64,000 nucleotides of DNA from Pogonophryne albipinna (Eukaryota; Chordata; Actinopteri; Perciformes; Artedidraconidae): positions 21,273,570-21,337,569 of the forward strand of contig CM053246.1 in NCBI GenBank assembly GCA_028583405.1, read 5' to 3'. The notes under the pieces are model-generated. The model had not been told where the DNA came from and ran no database searches. It saw only the letters and a program-made list of their open reading frames with translations. Below, piece by piece: positions 9,499 to 21,100 of the stretch (within the stretch, counting starts at the first letter, position 1; the number at the start of each line of letters is the position of its first letter). Position numbers and translations under genes: made by a program.

Positions 9499-11760
9499 AA
9501 TTAGGATTGATCCTGTTCCATCCATTTAACTCGAGGCTCTTGTTGTAAGATTTGGTTCTAAGAGAAATGGGCGACTGCTTGTCTCGTTCAGAATCCCATT
9601 AGGGTGGATCTTATCTGCAAACAACTAACTTGCCTGTTTGGATTTTAGAGTAAATATAACATTTTTACTGTTATAAATACTTATTTCAAGGTTTGGAAAT
9701 GCAATTAAAAAATATATAGATGTGATTTTAAAAATCAGTACAATAAAAAAACTAACTATAATTTTAGTTTCACAATGAAGTGAGTTTTGCGAATGATACT
9801 TTAGTTAAATCATTCATAGAACATATTTTGACAAAATTAATCAGGTTCTTATTAATGATATAATTTGAATACCAGAAATGCTCTGTTTAGTTTCCTTGAT
9901 AGAACATTCACCATTGTTTATTATAAATACTATTATATTTGCATCTTAACCACCAGGAACGTTGTTTTGACTTGGTAATATTAAGGATGTTATAAACCAC
10001 ACATACATATGTATTTCTCTCAGGCTGAATTTTGATCCGAACCCTTTGTTGTTGATTATGGCAGCTGGGCATCCCCATCCCCCATTCAACAAATGTCTTC
10101 AATTGCACTTCAGTTAGATCGTCATAAACGTGTGTAAACGACATTCAACCCCTGCCCTGGAAATCTTCATGTTTCAAAACTGAATACTGTAAACATGTAG
10201 GAGTTTTGTAATGAAATAAAAGACAACAATTACCCACAGTAATGGGAGGGAACCTTTTTCTTTACTCCAGCTGCTGATCAGTTTGCTAAAACAAAGTTTC
10301 TGTTATGTCAAATTGCATAAAACACTCTTCTTGTTTGAATTCAAATGAAAAACCACGGATTTGACTCAAGGCACAACATCAGCAATCAAAGCTATAGCGT
10401 TTATTTAAAGAGTACCAGAAGCACTTGTTTACAGGTTGTTAGTTTGACATGTCAGTCAGCCTGCTGATTCCACGTCATTTAGGGTTTTTAAGGTCATTTT
10501 CTTCACCTCTCTTTTAGTCCGTCATTGAGGACAGTCAGACAAACCTGAGTTATTATGACGAGAGAAGCTCTCATTACAGCTATTAATGCACATCAGATAA
10601 AAAAAATACAGACTTCATACCCCAGATCCAAATGTAAATTAAAAAAAAATCCCAGCCTCTTTTTGAGTATACTTCTGAGAAACCTTACAGAAAACTGGGA
10701 GCCAGAGCAACATAAAAAAAAAGACAGACAACATGTTAGTCATCCATCCAGTCTAAATGAATAAACCTGTTTCTGCTGATTCTGCATGATAACCTCACCT
10801 CAAAAAAATCCCAAATGAAAGTCCACACACTGGCTTTTTGCAGAGATTTTAAACGTATCACAGAGTCTTCATCAATGTAGGAGCTGCTGCTCCATTTCAG
10901 TATAAGAACATGATGTTCACTGACCCATTATCCTCGCATTGGTTTCTCCAATTTAACAATGGCTGAATCAACAAATTATATTGTGCAAAGTTCAGTCAGT
11001 TATCTTATGACCCATTTCACCTTTCAGTAATCCATTGTTAAAGAGTTAGAATAGTGTAATTAATGCTACAGATCTCTAACTCATTGATTTAACTCTCGGC
11101 CTTATCCCAGAAAAATGCATATTGTATTATTTGTGTTACTTCCTATGAAGTTTAGTTAAGCTCCATTAATCTGCTTGGCATTTAAATCTACACATTTTTC
11201 TTTCCAATTTAAAACAACAATGACAAGATTTCAAATCACTTCTAATGTTTAAAGCAATCCATTTTATTATCTATTTCAGAAAATGTGGTCTATTCTATTA
11301 TTAATTTGTGGTTTTCTACTACCATAGGGACAACCAAACAGCCAACTGAACATAATATAATTTCATTGACATCCTAAGTGGGACCTCCACCGTTATTGAT
11401 CGAAATGAAATGTCCTGCTGAGTATCACACCGCGCCATCAGCAGCACCGTAATGACCCTCATGATGGGACTGTCAACATTGACTTTTATCCTCTCATATG
11501 GACCCAAACTGCTGTAAAGACAAAGACGACGGGCCATCGAATGTTGTAAACAGATGAAACACCTGTTTGGGAATCACTTTGCATGACTTAATTAGCCTTA
11601 CAGTGCAGTCGGTGCAATCACAGCCTTACATCACATAATCACAGAGGAGGCAGCAATCATCTAATGTGGTAGTCAGTTGAAGGTTGTAAAAGGCTAATGC
11701 TCCTCTCTCTGTCATAGATGATTGACATTGGTATTGGTGGAGATGACCGGAAACATAAAC
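8432..11760. other. Intergenic stretch, no gene recognised
   Basis: AT-rich. Contains only a short (ACGC)n/(AC)n microsatellite at 9457-9495 and A-runs near 10598-10720. No ORF resembles a known protein. Confidence 0.5.
9457..9495. repeat. (ACGC)n-(AC)n microsatellite
   Basis: Roughly seven ACGC units running into AC units, the same compound type as the large array at 48150. Confidence 0.9.
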
Positions 11761-11789
11761 GGACTTGATTGTCATGACAGAGTCAAGTC

Positions 11790-11792
<3 letters not shown>

Positions 11793-11857
<65 letters not shown>
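11793..11857. repeat. (GT)n microsatellite upstream of insl5
   Basis: About 32 uninterrupted GT units ending about 70 bp before the insl5 TATA box. Confidence 0.95.
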
Positions 11858-11926
11858 GATTGGGATGGGCCAGTAGGAGGGAGGAAGTGGAGAGATGCTG
11901 AGACTAATGAACTGAAAGGTGGACAG

Positions 11927-11933
11927 TATATAA
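11927..11933 (+). promoter_or_regulatory. insl5 TATA box
   Basis: TATATAA lies 111 bp before the start codon, predicting transcription start near 11957 and a 5' UTR of about 85 nt. Confidence 0.6.
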
Positions 11934-12043
11934 CACAAGGAGATGCAGGCATTGGACCAAGAAAGAAGGCTCAAGGCGAGATAAAGGAGCAGCTAAACAG
12001 ACCGGACCCCTAAAGAGAAAACCTCCTCTGTCAGTTATCCAGC

Positions 12044-12215
12044 ATGCGTGCTCTGGGGGTTTTGCCTCTGCTGTTGTGTGCAGCGGTGTGTGTGCTCCAG
12101 GTGAGAGCTGAGGTGAAGGCGGTGAAGCTGTGCGGACGAGAGTTCCTGAGAGCCGTCGTTTACACCTGCGGAGGCTCCCGTTGGAGGAGATTCCTCAGTG
12201 ACTCAGACATGGACG
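12044..12215 (+). CDS. insl5: insl5 exon 1 (signal peptide, B chain)
   Basis: Ends GACG|gtgaga, phase 1, within the C-peptide. Confidence 0.88.
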
Positions 12216-13435
12216 GTGAGACAACCTCTTTTTTTCTCAAAACAAACAGTGTTAGTGGTTGGTGATGAAGACAAATCTAACATTTTAGTTTGGTTTAGAC
12301 ACAGACAAGGATGAATAAGGCAGAAAAACCTTTAACTTGTTGTTCTTCTGTGTAAATGTGGCCTTAAAAAGCTTCAGAAATGTTGAAGTCTATCTTAAAA
12401 TAATACCCTGCTGTCTATGAATATGGGGACAGGTTTTGCTGGCAGTAAGCATTTATGCTGATCATTATAGGGTCCTTTCGTCATACGCTTTAAATGTTAA
12501 CGATAGGGGACAACATCTGCAATCCTCCCTCAATGCAAACATGTATTGAGCCATTTATCTGAATGTTTGAGGATACAGCTGTTTGAGTTACACACATTTA
12601 GCTAAAGTTAAAACTTCATTTAATTCATAGCTTTTTAAGTTGTGAATTTTACTGTGACTCTACTTCATACTGTATACTGTAAATATCATCCTAATAATAA
12701 TCTCTTATGTTGTAAGAGGCCTCTCGGTCTTTGAAAGTAACCAATAATATCCTAAAATCAATGCAAAAAAAGGTAGTCATTGTAAGGAGCATGTACAATG
12801 TATAGCCTACTATTAATTCTGAGGCTGCCGAGCAGTGGGTGTGCAGACAGACAGGTGCCCCAGCGCAGACATCGCCTGCTGTTTTACCTTATTAGTGATG
12901 AGGATCCCACATATCATGATTAAATACACACAGTGTGTTCCCCGGCAGCAGCCTCTATCTCTCTCCTTACTGCCTGTCACACACAAACCCCGTTAGCCTA
13001 TCAGTCGTGCTGATTAGAAAGAGTAAAGTGACACTGGAGAAGACAAATGGCATGGAGCTAATCTGTGCAGTCATTTAGAGTTTCCTTATTTAATGGGAAC
13101 ATAGACCTTAATTACATAAGACTGATCTGAAAACAGTCCGACGTCTATCATTATGTTGTTAAGTGTGATACTTGGAAAACTGACATTTGCAGAGGATAAG
13201 TGTGAACCTGGTTATCAGGCTGCATTTCCACAATGTGTTTGACGTCAAGCTGTTTCTTTACCACCTGTTGTGTTTTGTAGTTCCAGGTTTGTCTACAGGG
13301 GAGCAGAGCAGTTTGGAGAGGCTGACCAGAAGCATCCCGGGTTCGGAGTTCTCCAGACGGGACATGAACAACGTGCTGACCAGCGTGTGCTGCCAGGTGG
13401 GCTGCAGGAAGAGCGACCTCACCTTCCTCTGCTGA
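12044..13435 (+). CDS. insl5: Insulin-like peptide 5 (relaxin-family prohormone)
   Basis: A secreted relaxin/insulin-family peptide, 108-aa preprohormone. Exon 1 is 12044-12215 and exon 2 is 13281-13435 (phase 1, GT-AG). A signal peptide (LGVLPLLLCAAVCVLQVRA) is followed by the B chain, KLCGREFLRAVVYTCGGSRW, then Arg-Arg, a short C-peptide of about 35 residues, SRR, and the A chain with CC-x3-C-x8-C (CCQVGCRKSDLTFLC) at the very C-terminus. The B-chain RxxxR followed by V matches the receptor-binding motif of relaxin-3/INSL5, ligands of RXFP3/RXFP4. The B chain alone looks like relaxin-3. The single-intron structure fits both, and proximity to sgip1 (near INSL5 in human) favours insl5. Which teleost copy (a or b) cannot be told. 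Start is the only ATG giving a signal peptide. Confidence 0.88.
12216..13280 (+). other. insl5 intron
   Basis: About 1.07 kb, AT-rich, no repeats or coding sequence recognised. Confidence 0.7.
13281..13435 (+). CDS. insl5: insl5 exon 2 (C-peptide, A chain)
   Basis: Acceptor ttttgtag; reads VPGLSTGEQSS to the A-chain end LTFLC and stop. Confidence 0.88.
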
Positions 13436-13907
13436 GGCCAACCCCCCTCTCCTCTTTCTCTCCAAAGGACTCTGCTCTTTACCATCTCACCTTAGAAAAG
13501 CAATCAAAGTACTGATGTATAAACAACATGATCACTGTATGTACAATAATGCTTATAGCCACTTTTTTTCTAATTGCTTATGATATTTTCTCTGAGATAT
13601 TAGAACTTGTAAGGTTTGTTGATGTGAATGTGGAGCAAATCTGTTAACATGTCTCTGAACCTGAGCTGTGTAACCATAAAACTATATATTCATTAAAATA
13701 TAATTGAAACTACTGTATGAGAATTAGGAAACTATGTTAAGGTATCTCAGTGACTATATTACTTCCCCCTCAGAGAGGACAGATATTAAGTCTGGGTTTG
13801 TGTCCCGTATGTCACCACAGGGTTGCAGGTTTATAAAATGTCCATCTCCGCTTTAAATATATTGTAAGTAAACTTGCACTTTATTCTATCATTTCGCTTT
13901 TTGGTCA

Positions 13908-13913
13908 AATAAA
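13908..13913 (+). terminator. insl5 poly(A) signal
   Basis: AATAAA about 470 nt after the stop. An ATTAAA near 13692 could give a shorter transcript. Confidence 0.5.
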
Positions 13914-13919
13914 TGTTAT

Positions 13920-16110
13920 TGCATGCTTACATTTTCATCTTTTTAAAATTGCAGTTTTGAGCACTACATACGACGAGTCAATATGATCGTCATAACATGT
14001 GGCAGAAAATTCAAAATGGCAATGCTCACTTGGCAGTGTTAAGGCAGGATAATGTTTACCATTTTCAGCATCCTAGTATGTTGGCACGCTTTGTTTACAA
14101 CTAGCATTTAACACAAAGGCTGATGTGAATGTCAGTAGTTTTGCAGGTAATTGGTCCTAAACCAAAGGACTGGACAAATATCAATCTAAGTATCATGCAT
14201 TTACCAGATATTGTGGGAATCCATCCACAGATCATTGATACAAGAGACGCTGTCATACATCACCGGCAATTCCTTGGAACTACACGTCAGTACAATCATT
14301 GAGCTAATGTTTTCACTCGTGAACATTTTGACTTGCTGGTCAAGCTAAATACACATTCAGGGGATCACTTAAGTCAGCAGGACTTATCATATAGGGACCA
14401 TGAACTTCTAGACAAACTTTGCAATCTAAACACAAGTTGCTCTGATATTTTAGTCTGGACTAAAGTTGTTGTAAACAAAGCCGTCTCTAGGTGCTCCTAT
14501 GTATTTTTGTATCTATCGAAATACAAAATAATACAATAGACATCCAGTTATATCTTTTATTGGTTTTGGAAAGAAGCGAACTAAGTTTCTCAGTTGATCT
14601 TAGCATTGTTATGTACTGTACAAACAGCTTGCACATGTGTTTGAGGTTAACGGTACAGAACCAAAAAGCATTCTGGCTTATAGCACACATAAACACACTC
14701 CCTGCTCTCTTCTCAACATTAATACAGGTAACCGACACTCAGCACAACACGTCATTTCAGTACTATCTATCATCATAGATGCCCCACCTTTCACTGCATG
14801 CTAGGCATGCAACAATGAATTACTGCAGGAAGAATTCACCACAGAGATGAAGAACTGGAAAAGACTGTTGAAATTCTTTAACTAGATTAATTGTCTGGCA
14901 ACCAACAGACAGAGTGAGAGTAGTACTGCAACACGACTTTCAAGTTGAAAGACATGTTGCCTGTAGTGTAGTGGTTTTTGTAGTTTTAAAACAAATTCAT
15001 GATGGGAGATGTGCGGTGGGTCTCTGTAGATAATGCTGTAGTGACTGTTGCACTGATGCTTCAAAATACACAGATAGTTACAGCTTCCTGTCAGGCATGT
15101 GAATCCATCCAGTTCATTAGAGGAAGGACTGACATGACTGAGAGAAAAATGTTACTAACCCAATGTGGGAGCTAAATGGCACCAATCATCATCACCGTGC
15201 ATCGATTGACTAAAATGCAACCAGAGAAAAATCTGAAAATACACAGTACTATTTTAGACCGAGTTCAAACAGGAATAAAACATTACATATTTTAACTGCA
15301 CAGCCCAAAGGTGATGTTTTTATTAGCTAAAAAACTACATATATTTTAAAACTATGTCTGATTAAAGTACTCTATCATTTTAAAGGAATATTGACATGTT
15401 GCTTATAGTCCTTTTTTCTAAATTCAGCCTAACATGCTTGTATGACGGCTCTGGAAGGACCATGATTGGTTGCATTTAGCAGGATGCCGACACACAGTAC
15501 AGACGGAGCTCTTCGGCTACACTTCACACACACTTTTTGTTCTTCGTGTTGAGTGTCAGAGCATTCAGGAAGTTCAACATCATCAACACAGTGTTTATTA
15601 CACATTGAACAATATAATATTTTTTCATTTTTATCCGTTTTAAAAATATTCAGCTTATTCTCCTTAACAGAGGACTGACTGTCCGGGGTACACACACATA
15701 AAATACAAAAAAAAGCATTTTGGTCAACTTAACCTCACACCACAACCTCATTCAACTCATGTCATCTCACAGAGACCATTACGAATATGCAAAATAAAGC
15801 CATGGATTTAAGCGCTGGTTGGATGATTGGGGTTTTGCTCATGATATAATCAGGAGTTTGGGTATCACTGAGGGGAATGGAAACAGGTCAGAACTGTGGT
15901 CAAAGTTAGGGAACAATTGAATAGGTAGATGTGAGAACTGTTGCATTTATACAAAACCATTTTCAGATGAATTTGGTTTAATACCAACACAAACAAGCTG
16001 GTCCCAGTTGACAAATCCTGTTCCAGAAGTGGCACCAGTCACCAAACCTCATCACTGCTCCAGACGAACACTCATTGCTTTTGTTATTATTGTCTCGACC
16101 ATATAAAAAG
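13920..16110. other. Region between convergent insl5 and sgip1, no gene recognised
   Basis: Holds the end of insl5 and possibly part of the sgip1 3' UTR. Minus-strand poly(A)-like hexamers (TTTATT on plus) occur, for example near 15317 and 15594, but none is clearly the sgip1 end. No credible ORF. Confidence 0.45.
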
Positions 16111-16114
16111 GAAA

Positions 16115-16667
16115 AGTTCAACATTTGGGAAATATGAGAATGTTAATGTTAAGCTGGAGCCATGAGACGATTAGCTTAGCTTGGTTTAGCATAAAGACTG
16201 GACAAAGGGAGAAACAGTTAGCTAGGCTCTGTCAAATGTAAACCACAGAGTCAACAGAGTTAGCTTGAGCTAAATGCTAACTCTCTCTTTCACACAATTA
16301 CAATGCTAAACTGATGATGTTTAGCAGATATAATATTTACCAGTTTCCCCTTTTTAGTTTAGCATGTTAACATGCTAACATTAGCAAAGTTGCCCACATT
16401 ACAAAGTTCAGCTGCAAGGCTGACGGAAATGCCATTAGCTTTTTCATAAACCAAAAATAATGGACCAGTAGTATTTCACCAAAGTTAAGAAATGTCGAAA
16501 GTCAACATATTTAACATGTTTTTATCTTGTTAAACCTGTTAAATCGCTTCTTTATGCTAAGCTTAACGTCACCTAGCTCCAGTCTCATGTTGAACAAACA
16601 AATAAGTGGTATATCATCTTTTATAACTCTCGAAAAAGAAAGCAAGTATTTCCCCAAATGTCAAATT
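16115..16667. mobile_element. Palindromic MITE (GCTTAGCATAAAG family)
   Basis: Left arm (acatttgggaaata, ttaagctggagccatgagac, ttagcataaagac) is repeated inverted at the right (gtctcatg, tatgctaagcttaa, tatttccccaaatgt). Arms are 80-110 bp with an interior rich in TTAGCATGTTAACATGCTAA palindromes. It resembles a MITE family very common in fish. No transposase. Confidence 0.75.
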
Positions 16668-16669
16668 CA

Positions 16670-18150
16670 TTGTTTAAAGGGTGGACCTCGCTAATGGGAT
16701 AACTCTACATTAACACTGCGTTCACAAAGCATAACACAGCATCCAGGAAGATATTTATATTTTTCTTTAAATTACCCCCCCTCACCCATATATAGCTCAA
16801 ATGTTCTGTTGCTCTTGAGTTAAAAAATTATATCTGAAATCAATTCAAAAATTATACCTTATACTGTACACAGGTTATCCAACTACACAGATAACAAAAA
16901 AAAGAGAAATATTTATACCTTTAAAGGTTCTGAGTCGTGTGATACCATTCAACTTCTATTCTTATACAGAATCACATGTTTTATACAACAAATCATCGTC
17001 ATCAATAAATAAAAATAGAATGCTGTCATGTACTCTGGAGTCCATCACTGCTGCCCTGGGAACAACAGAAAGGCTATCGGACAATACGAGGAGAACACCA
17101 AACGCCCTTTAAGATATATATTATTGATTTAAAATGACACTTTATACACATCTTTTTTTCTGACGGAAAAACTGATTTTTCTTATTTTGCAACCAGTAAA
17201 TTGATTGATCATTGCAGCTGCCTAACTAACTAAAAGCGTCTCCACGTTTGTGTTTTCAAGCAAAATAAAATTAACAGTTTGATTGACTGATCAGTGCATT
17301 TATATAAAAAAAAAGGATGAGATCCAAAGTCGTGTGACCCTGTAGTACCAGTAGGTGATGCATGAACAATTTAGTTTAGTTTTTGTAGTAACTTGATTCC
17401 GTTTCAAGCACTGACAAAAACATTTGTTTCCTCTAATTGCTCTTGACAACCTGTCGAGATGCACCCGCAGTTGCATATACTTGCTGGCCAAACAGCTGTA
17501 GTCAGGGCGAGACAGTGAGGACAACTGTCGCGTCCATCTCAGACTCTGACAGGAGGATTATTTCAATAGCGGCTTTTTCTACCTATTAATGAAGTCGTAT
17601 AGCTTTCTTCATATCGTCTTGGGCCCTGCTTCAACCTAAACTCGTCTAACTCTGGGGTGTTAGCCCTGTGTTAGAGGCTGAGGTGTGTCTCTGACTGCAA
17701 AGATCTTATTTAAGGGTATTTTTAAGAGCCAAATCTTCCTGGACTCTGGACAACAAACAGCTTGTCACCCAGAGTTCAAATCTGGCTAAAATTCTTCTGT
17801 CAGGCAGCTGCAGTGAAACTTAAAAACAACACCACCACCACCACACATTGACCGCAGGAGGATGGAGACAGAGGCACAAACTTCAGAGGGAGGAAGAACC
17901 CAGGTGTCTCACTGCAGCAATACAGATGTTATGAAATGAATACAAACACAATAATTACATGACCTAAAACAGTTTCCACGATGCTATAGGCAAGTTATAC
18001 AATACTGCTGGGTAGGCTGTGGTTTGTCATGTGGGTTCAGTAAAGGTCAACGGGAAGTCTGGTCTGGTGTCGGTCTGTCCTCTGTCCTCGGAGTCAGCCT
18101 CAGGCCACTTTCATTGTTTTGTTCAACAGTGCTGTTGTCAGGAGCATGGG
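16670..18150 (-). other. Likely sgip1 3' UTR
   Basis: Follows the sgip1 stop at 18151 on the minus strand. No coding sequence or repeat recognised. Poly(A) site not determined. Confidence 0.45.
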
Positions 18151-18173
18151 TTAGTTGTCGGCAAGGTATTTTC
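18151..18173 (-). CDS. sgip1: sgip1 last coding exon
   Basis: tttcag acceptor then GKYLADN and TAA, identical to the human C-terminus. Confidence 0.93.
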
Positions 18174-21100
18174 CTGAAACGCAGGAAAGAAAGTTTAAGC
18201 TTTCACATTAAAGTCTGAGTGGATCTTTGATAGGAAATTGGTAACTGCAGAGAATAGCTGCAACTATAAATACATAATACAAAAATTCAATTGATACAAA
18301 TATTATAATTGGCTACTACAATTAATTCCAAATTGGCAGGACATTTTTTTTTTCTCTCAAGAAGGGAGAATTCCTACATCACCAGATTTCCAATGGAGAT
18401 ATCAAAAGATTTACTTGCAATAATAATATAAAAAATAAATAAGAACTTATTATCTACCCTTGAAAAAAGTATCCTATACTTCAAATTTGCAATTTAACAG
18501 AGAAAACAACATTTTTAAGCAAACGTTTTAATATTAATAAAATATGAAAAACAATTCATTTTAATTGTAACTGATGAAAAATCTGACTAATATTCTTAGA
18601 AATAATTCATAATAATATTTCGCACCAAACAGTGGCAGTTATATTTCTAACTATATCATAAGAATAATCGACGAGATAAGCATGGTAAGCTATTAAAACT
18701 TCAGTGAAAGCTCATTAAAGTTGATCTAATGAACTACTGTCACTAGTTGACATTAGTGACAATAATAATTGGTGATCAGATCAGGGGGTCACAGGTTCAA
18801 ACCCCACTGCAGTCAGCATGTCGTTGTGTCCCTGGGCAAGACACTTCACCCCAAATTGCTCCTGTGGGGATTGTCCACAGTATTGAGTATGTAAGTCGCT
18901 TTGGATAAAAGCGTCTAACAAGTAACATGTCATGTAATGTAATAATAATTACTGTTTGTTTTGGAAAACCTTTTGAGCTCAAACGCTGTACTGACCAGCG
19001 GCAAACCTCTTCTTGATGAGAGAGAAGCGGTACCCCGGCCCGGCCAGCTCGATGTCGCAGCCCGACAGGATGCTGCCCTCGCTGGTGAACTGCACCGCCA
19101 GGGGAGCCGGTTTACTGGGGCCCTCTGTTAGCTGGAATCGCGCCAACAACGATCCCACACCTGAGGGAAGAGCGCCGAAAAGTCCGAAAATTGTAAATCA
19201 GGCAGTTTGGTGAAGTTGTTGTAGCACCATTTTTAGACACAAGGGGGCATTGTTGACGTTTGGCAGAGCTGAGAACCACAATTGGGCCCCATCTCTTCCT
19301 GAGGAGTATCATGTACTACACTTTATTCCTGCAACCTGCTTAGCTGCACCAATGACTCTTAATCAGGTTCTGAGTTTAAAAACCTAAACTTTTTTTTGCC
19401 TGTCACAACTTACATTTACACAAGCCTTTTCCTGGGGCCTTTTATTTCTGTATTTCTTTCTTTAAACACACAGGGCTACCTCCAAATACTGATGCAATCC
19501 TTTCTCTGCTGATGCAATCTGATTTGCTGGATACAAAAATAAAAACAGGACTCTCACCTCGGGCAAAAAGGCTATTTTCTCTCTATCAATATTACTAAAT
19601 GCTAAATGTTATCATTCTGTACGTACCTCCGTTTTCAGATTTCTGTGAGATTTCAGGAATTTTCCAAAGGATTATTTTCTGCTCCGAGTTCCTGTCAAGG
19701 TTACAAGATGACAAAAAACACATTAAAGATTGTGAGTCAATTATATTCAAACCATTTAAAAGTTTACTTTCAACTACTTTCAAAACCTGGTGTAATTATT
19801 TCTGTGATATATACAGTTTATTATCTTACTGCATGCTGCCCGGTAATATATACGGTACTCAACACTATAATAAAGTTTAGGCTGTACCATGCAGCAGGGG
19901 GTAAGACAGCCTGTAGTTTTGACACCCCTCCATCGACAGGGACCAGGAACTGGACGTTGTTTAGGGCCATGGGCGTCGTCATGTTCTCCTTGTTGTATTT
20001 GTAGTCTATCCTCAGGTCAGTGCTGGCGGGCTCACATCTCCAGCTCACCGCTAGATTCAGAGGGATTGACTGCAGCCCCTCCGTTGACACCTGCACACGG
20101 AAAGGAGACATTTAGGGATACCAACAAAATGTCGCATTGTTTCGAAAGTTCATTTAAGCAGCAACACAAGAAATCATTAAGCTTAGTGATATAGGTACGG
20201 TAGTCAAGATATTGGGTTACATCACCTGATACTTGAGCATGTCCACGTTGTAGTATGTCGCCTGAGGCTTCTGCTCTGCCACCTTCTTTAGATGGGATAT
20301 CAGGTTTGGCATGTTCACCCAGAAATCCTTGGCATCAGCCTTGGCATGAGTGGTGGTATCGCTGGTGGGGAGGCATGAGGAGAATTACAATCCAAACACA
20401 TTTATATGTACCGGTGATTTGTGTAACATGAAGAATTAGCTGTCTCTTTATGTGGATAATGTATGTGGCGCCTAGTGTCTTTGGTTTGACTCAAACTTAT
20501 ATGTGCAGTAATTACTTCGATGTTGCACTTCTTTTTCCACAATTAACCACAAGAGGGCCTTATTTACAATGGCTTTACATAGACTATTTAGCATTTAAGG
20601 TACTATAAAAGACATCTTGCTAAAAAGAGTGAAAGAAAATATTTTAAAAACAAGATGCTGTGAAATATTCCTTTTAAGGAATCATATGTAACAGCAATAG
20701 TTATTCCCCCATGAAGAAAAACATTGCTACCCATTAAATGGTGATTTTTGGTTAGCTTGTAGATGATTCATGAGTTTGAATTGAATGCAACAGTTGAGTT
20801 TTTCTGAAAATAGGAACTTTTCACAATTCATCCCAAAGATGATCGACAAAACAAAACAACCCGATCTCTGTCCAGAGAAGTTAACTCACGATGACTCAAA
20901 GTACGGTCATCACAAGTGTCAGAAATGATCTAATGTTTACTCCCAGTTAACAACAACAACTCCTCCATATGAGATCATGAATATTTTAACAGATATTTTG
21001 CAGTTAAATCCATTGTTATAAATACAGAATATGTGCATAATCACATCTGAAGTTTTAAGTTAAAAACACTTAATATATTGTTGTATATATATATGGTTTT

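Noticed and set aside
18794..18804. tRNA gene from the B-box-like motif
   Set aside because: No A box or cloverleaf can be drawn; surrounding sequence fits a SINE.
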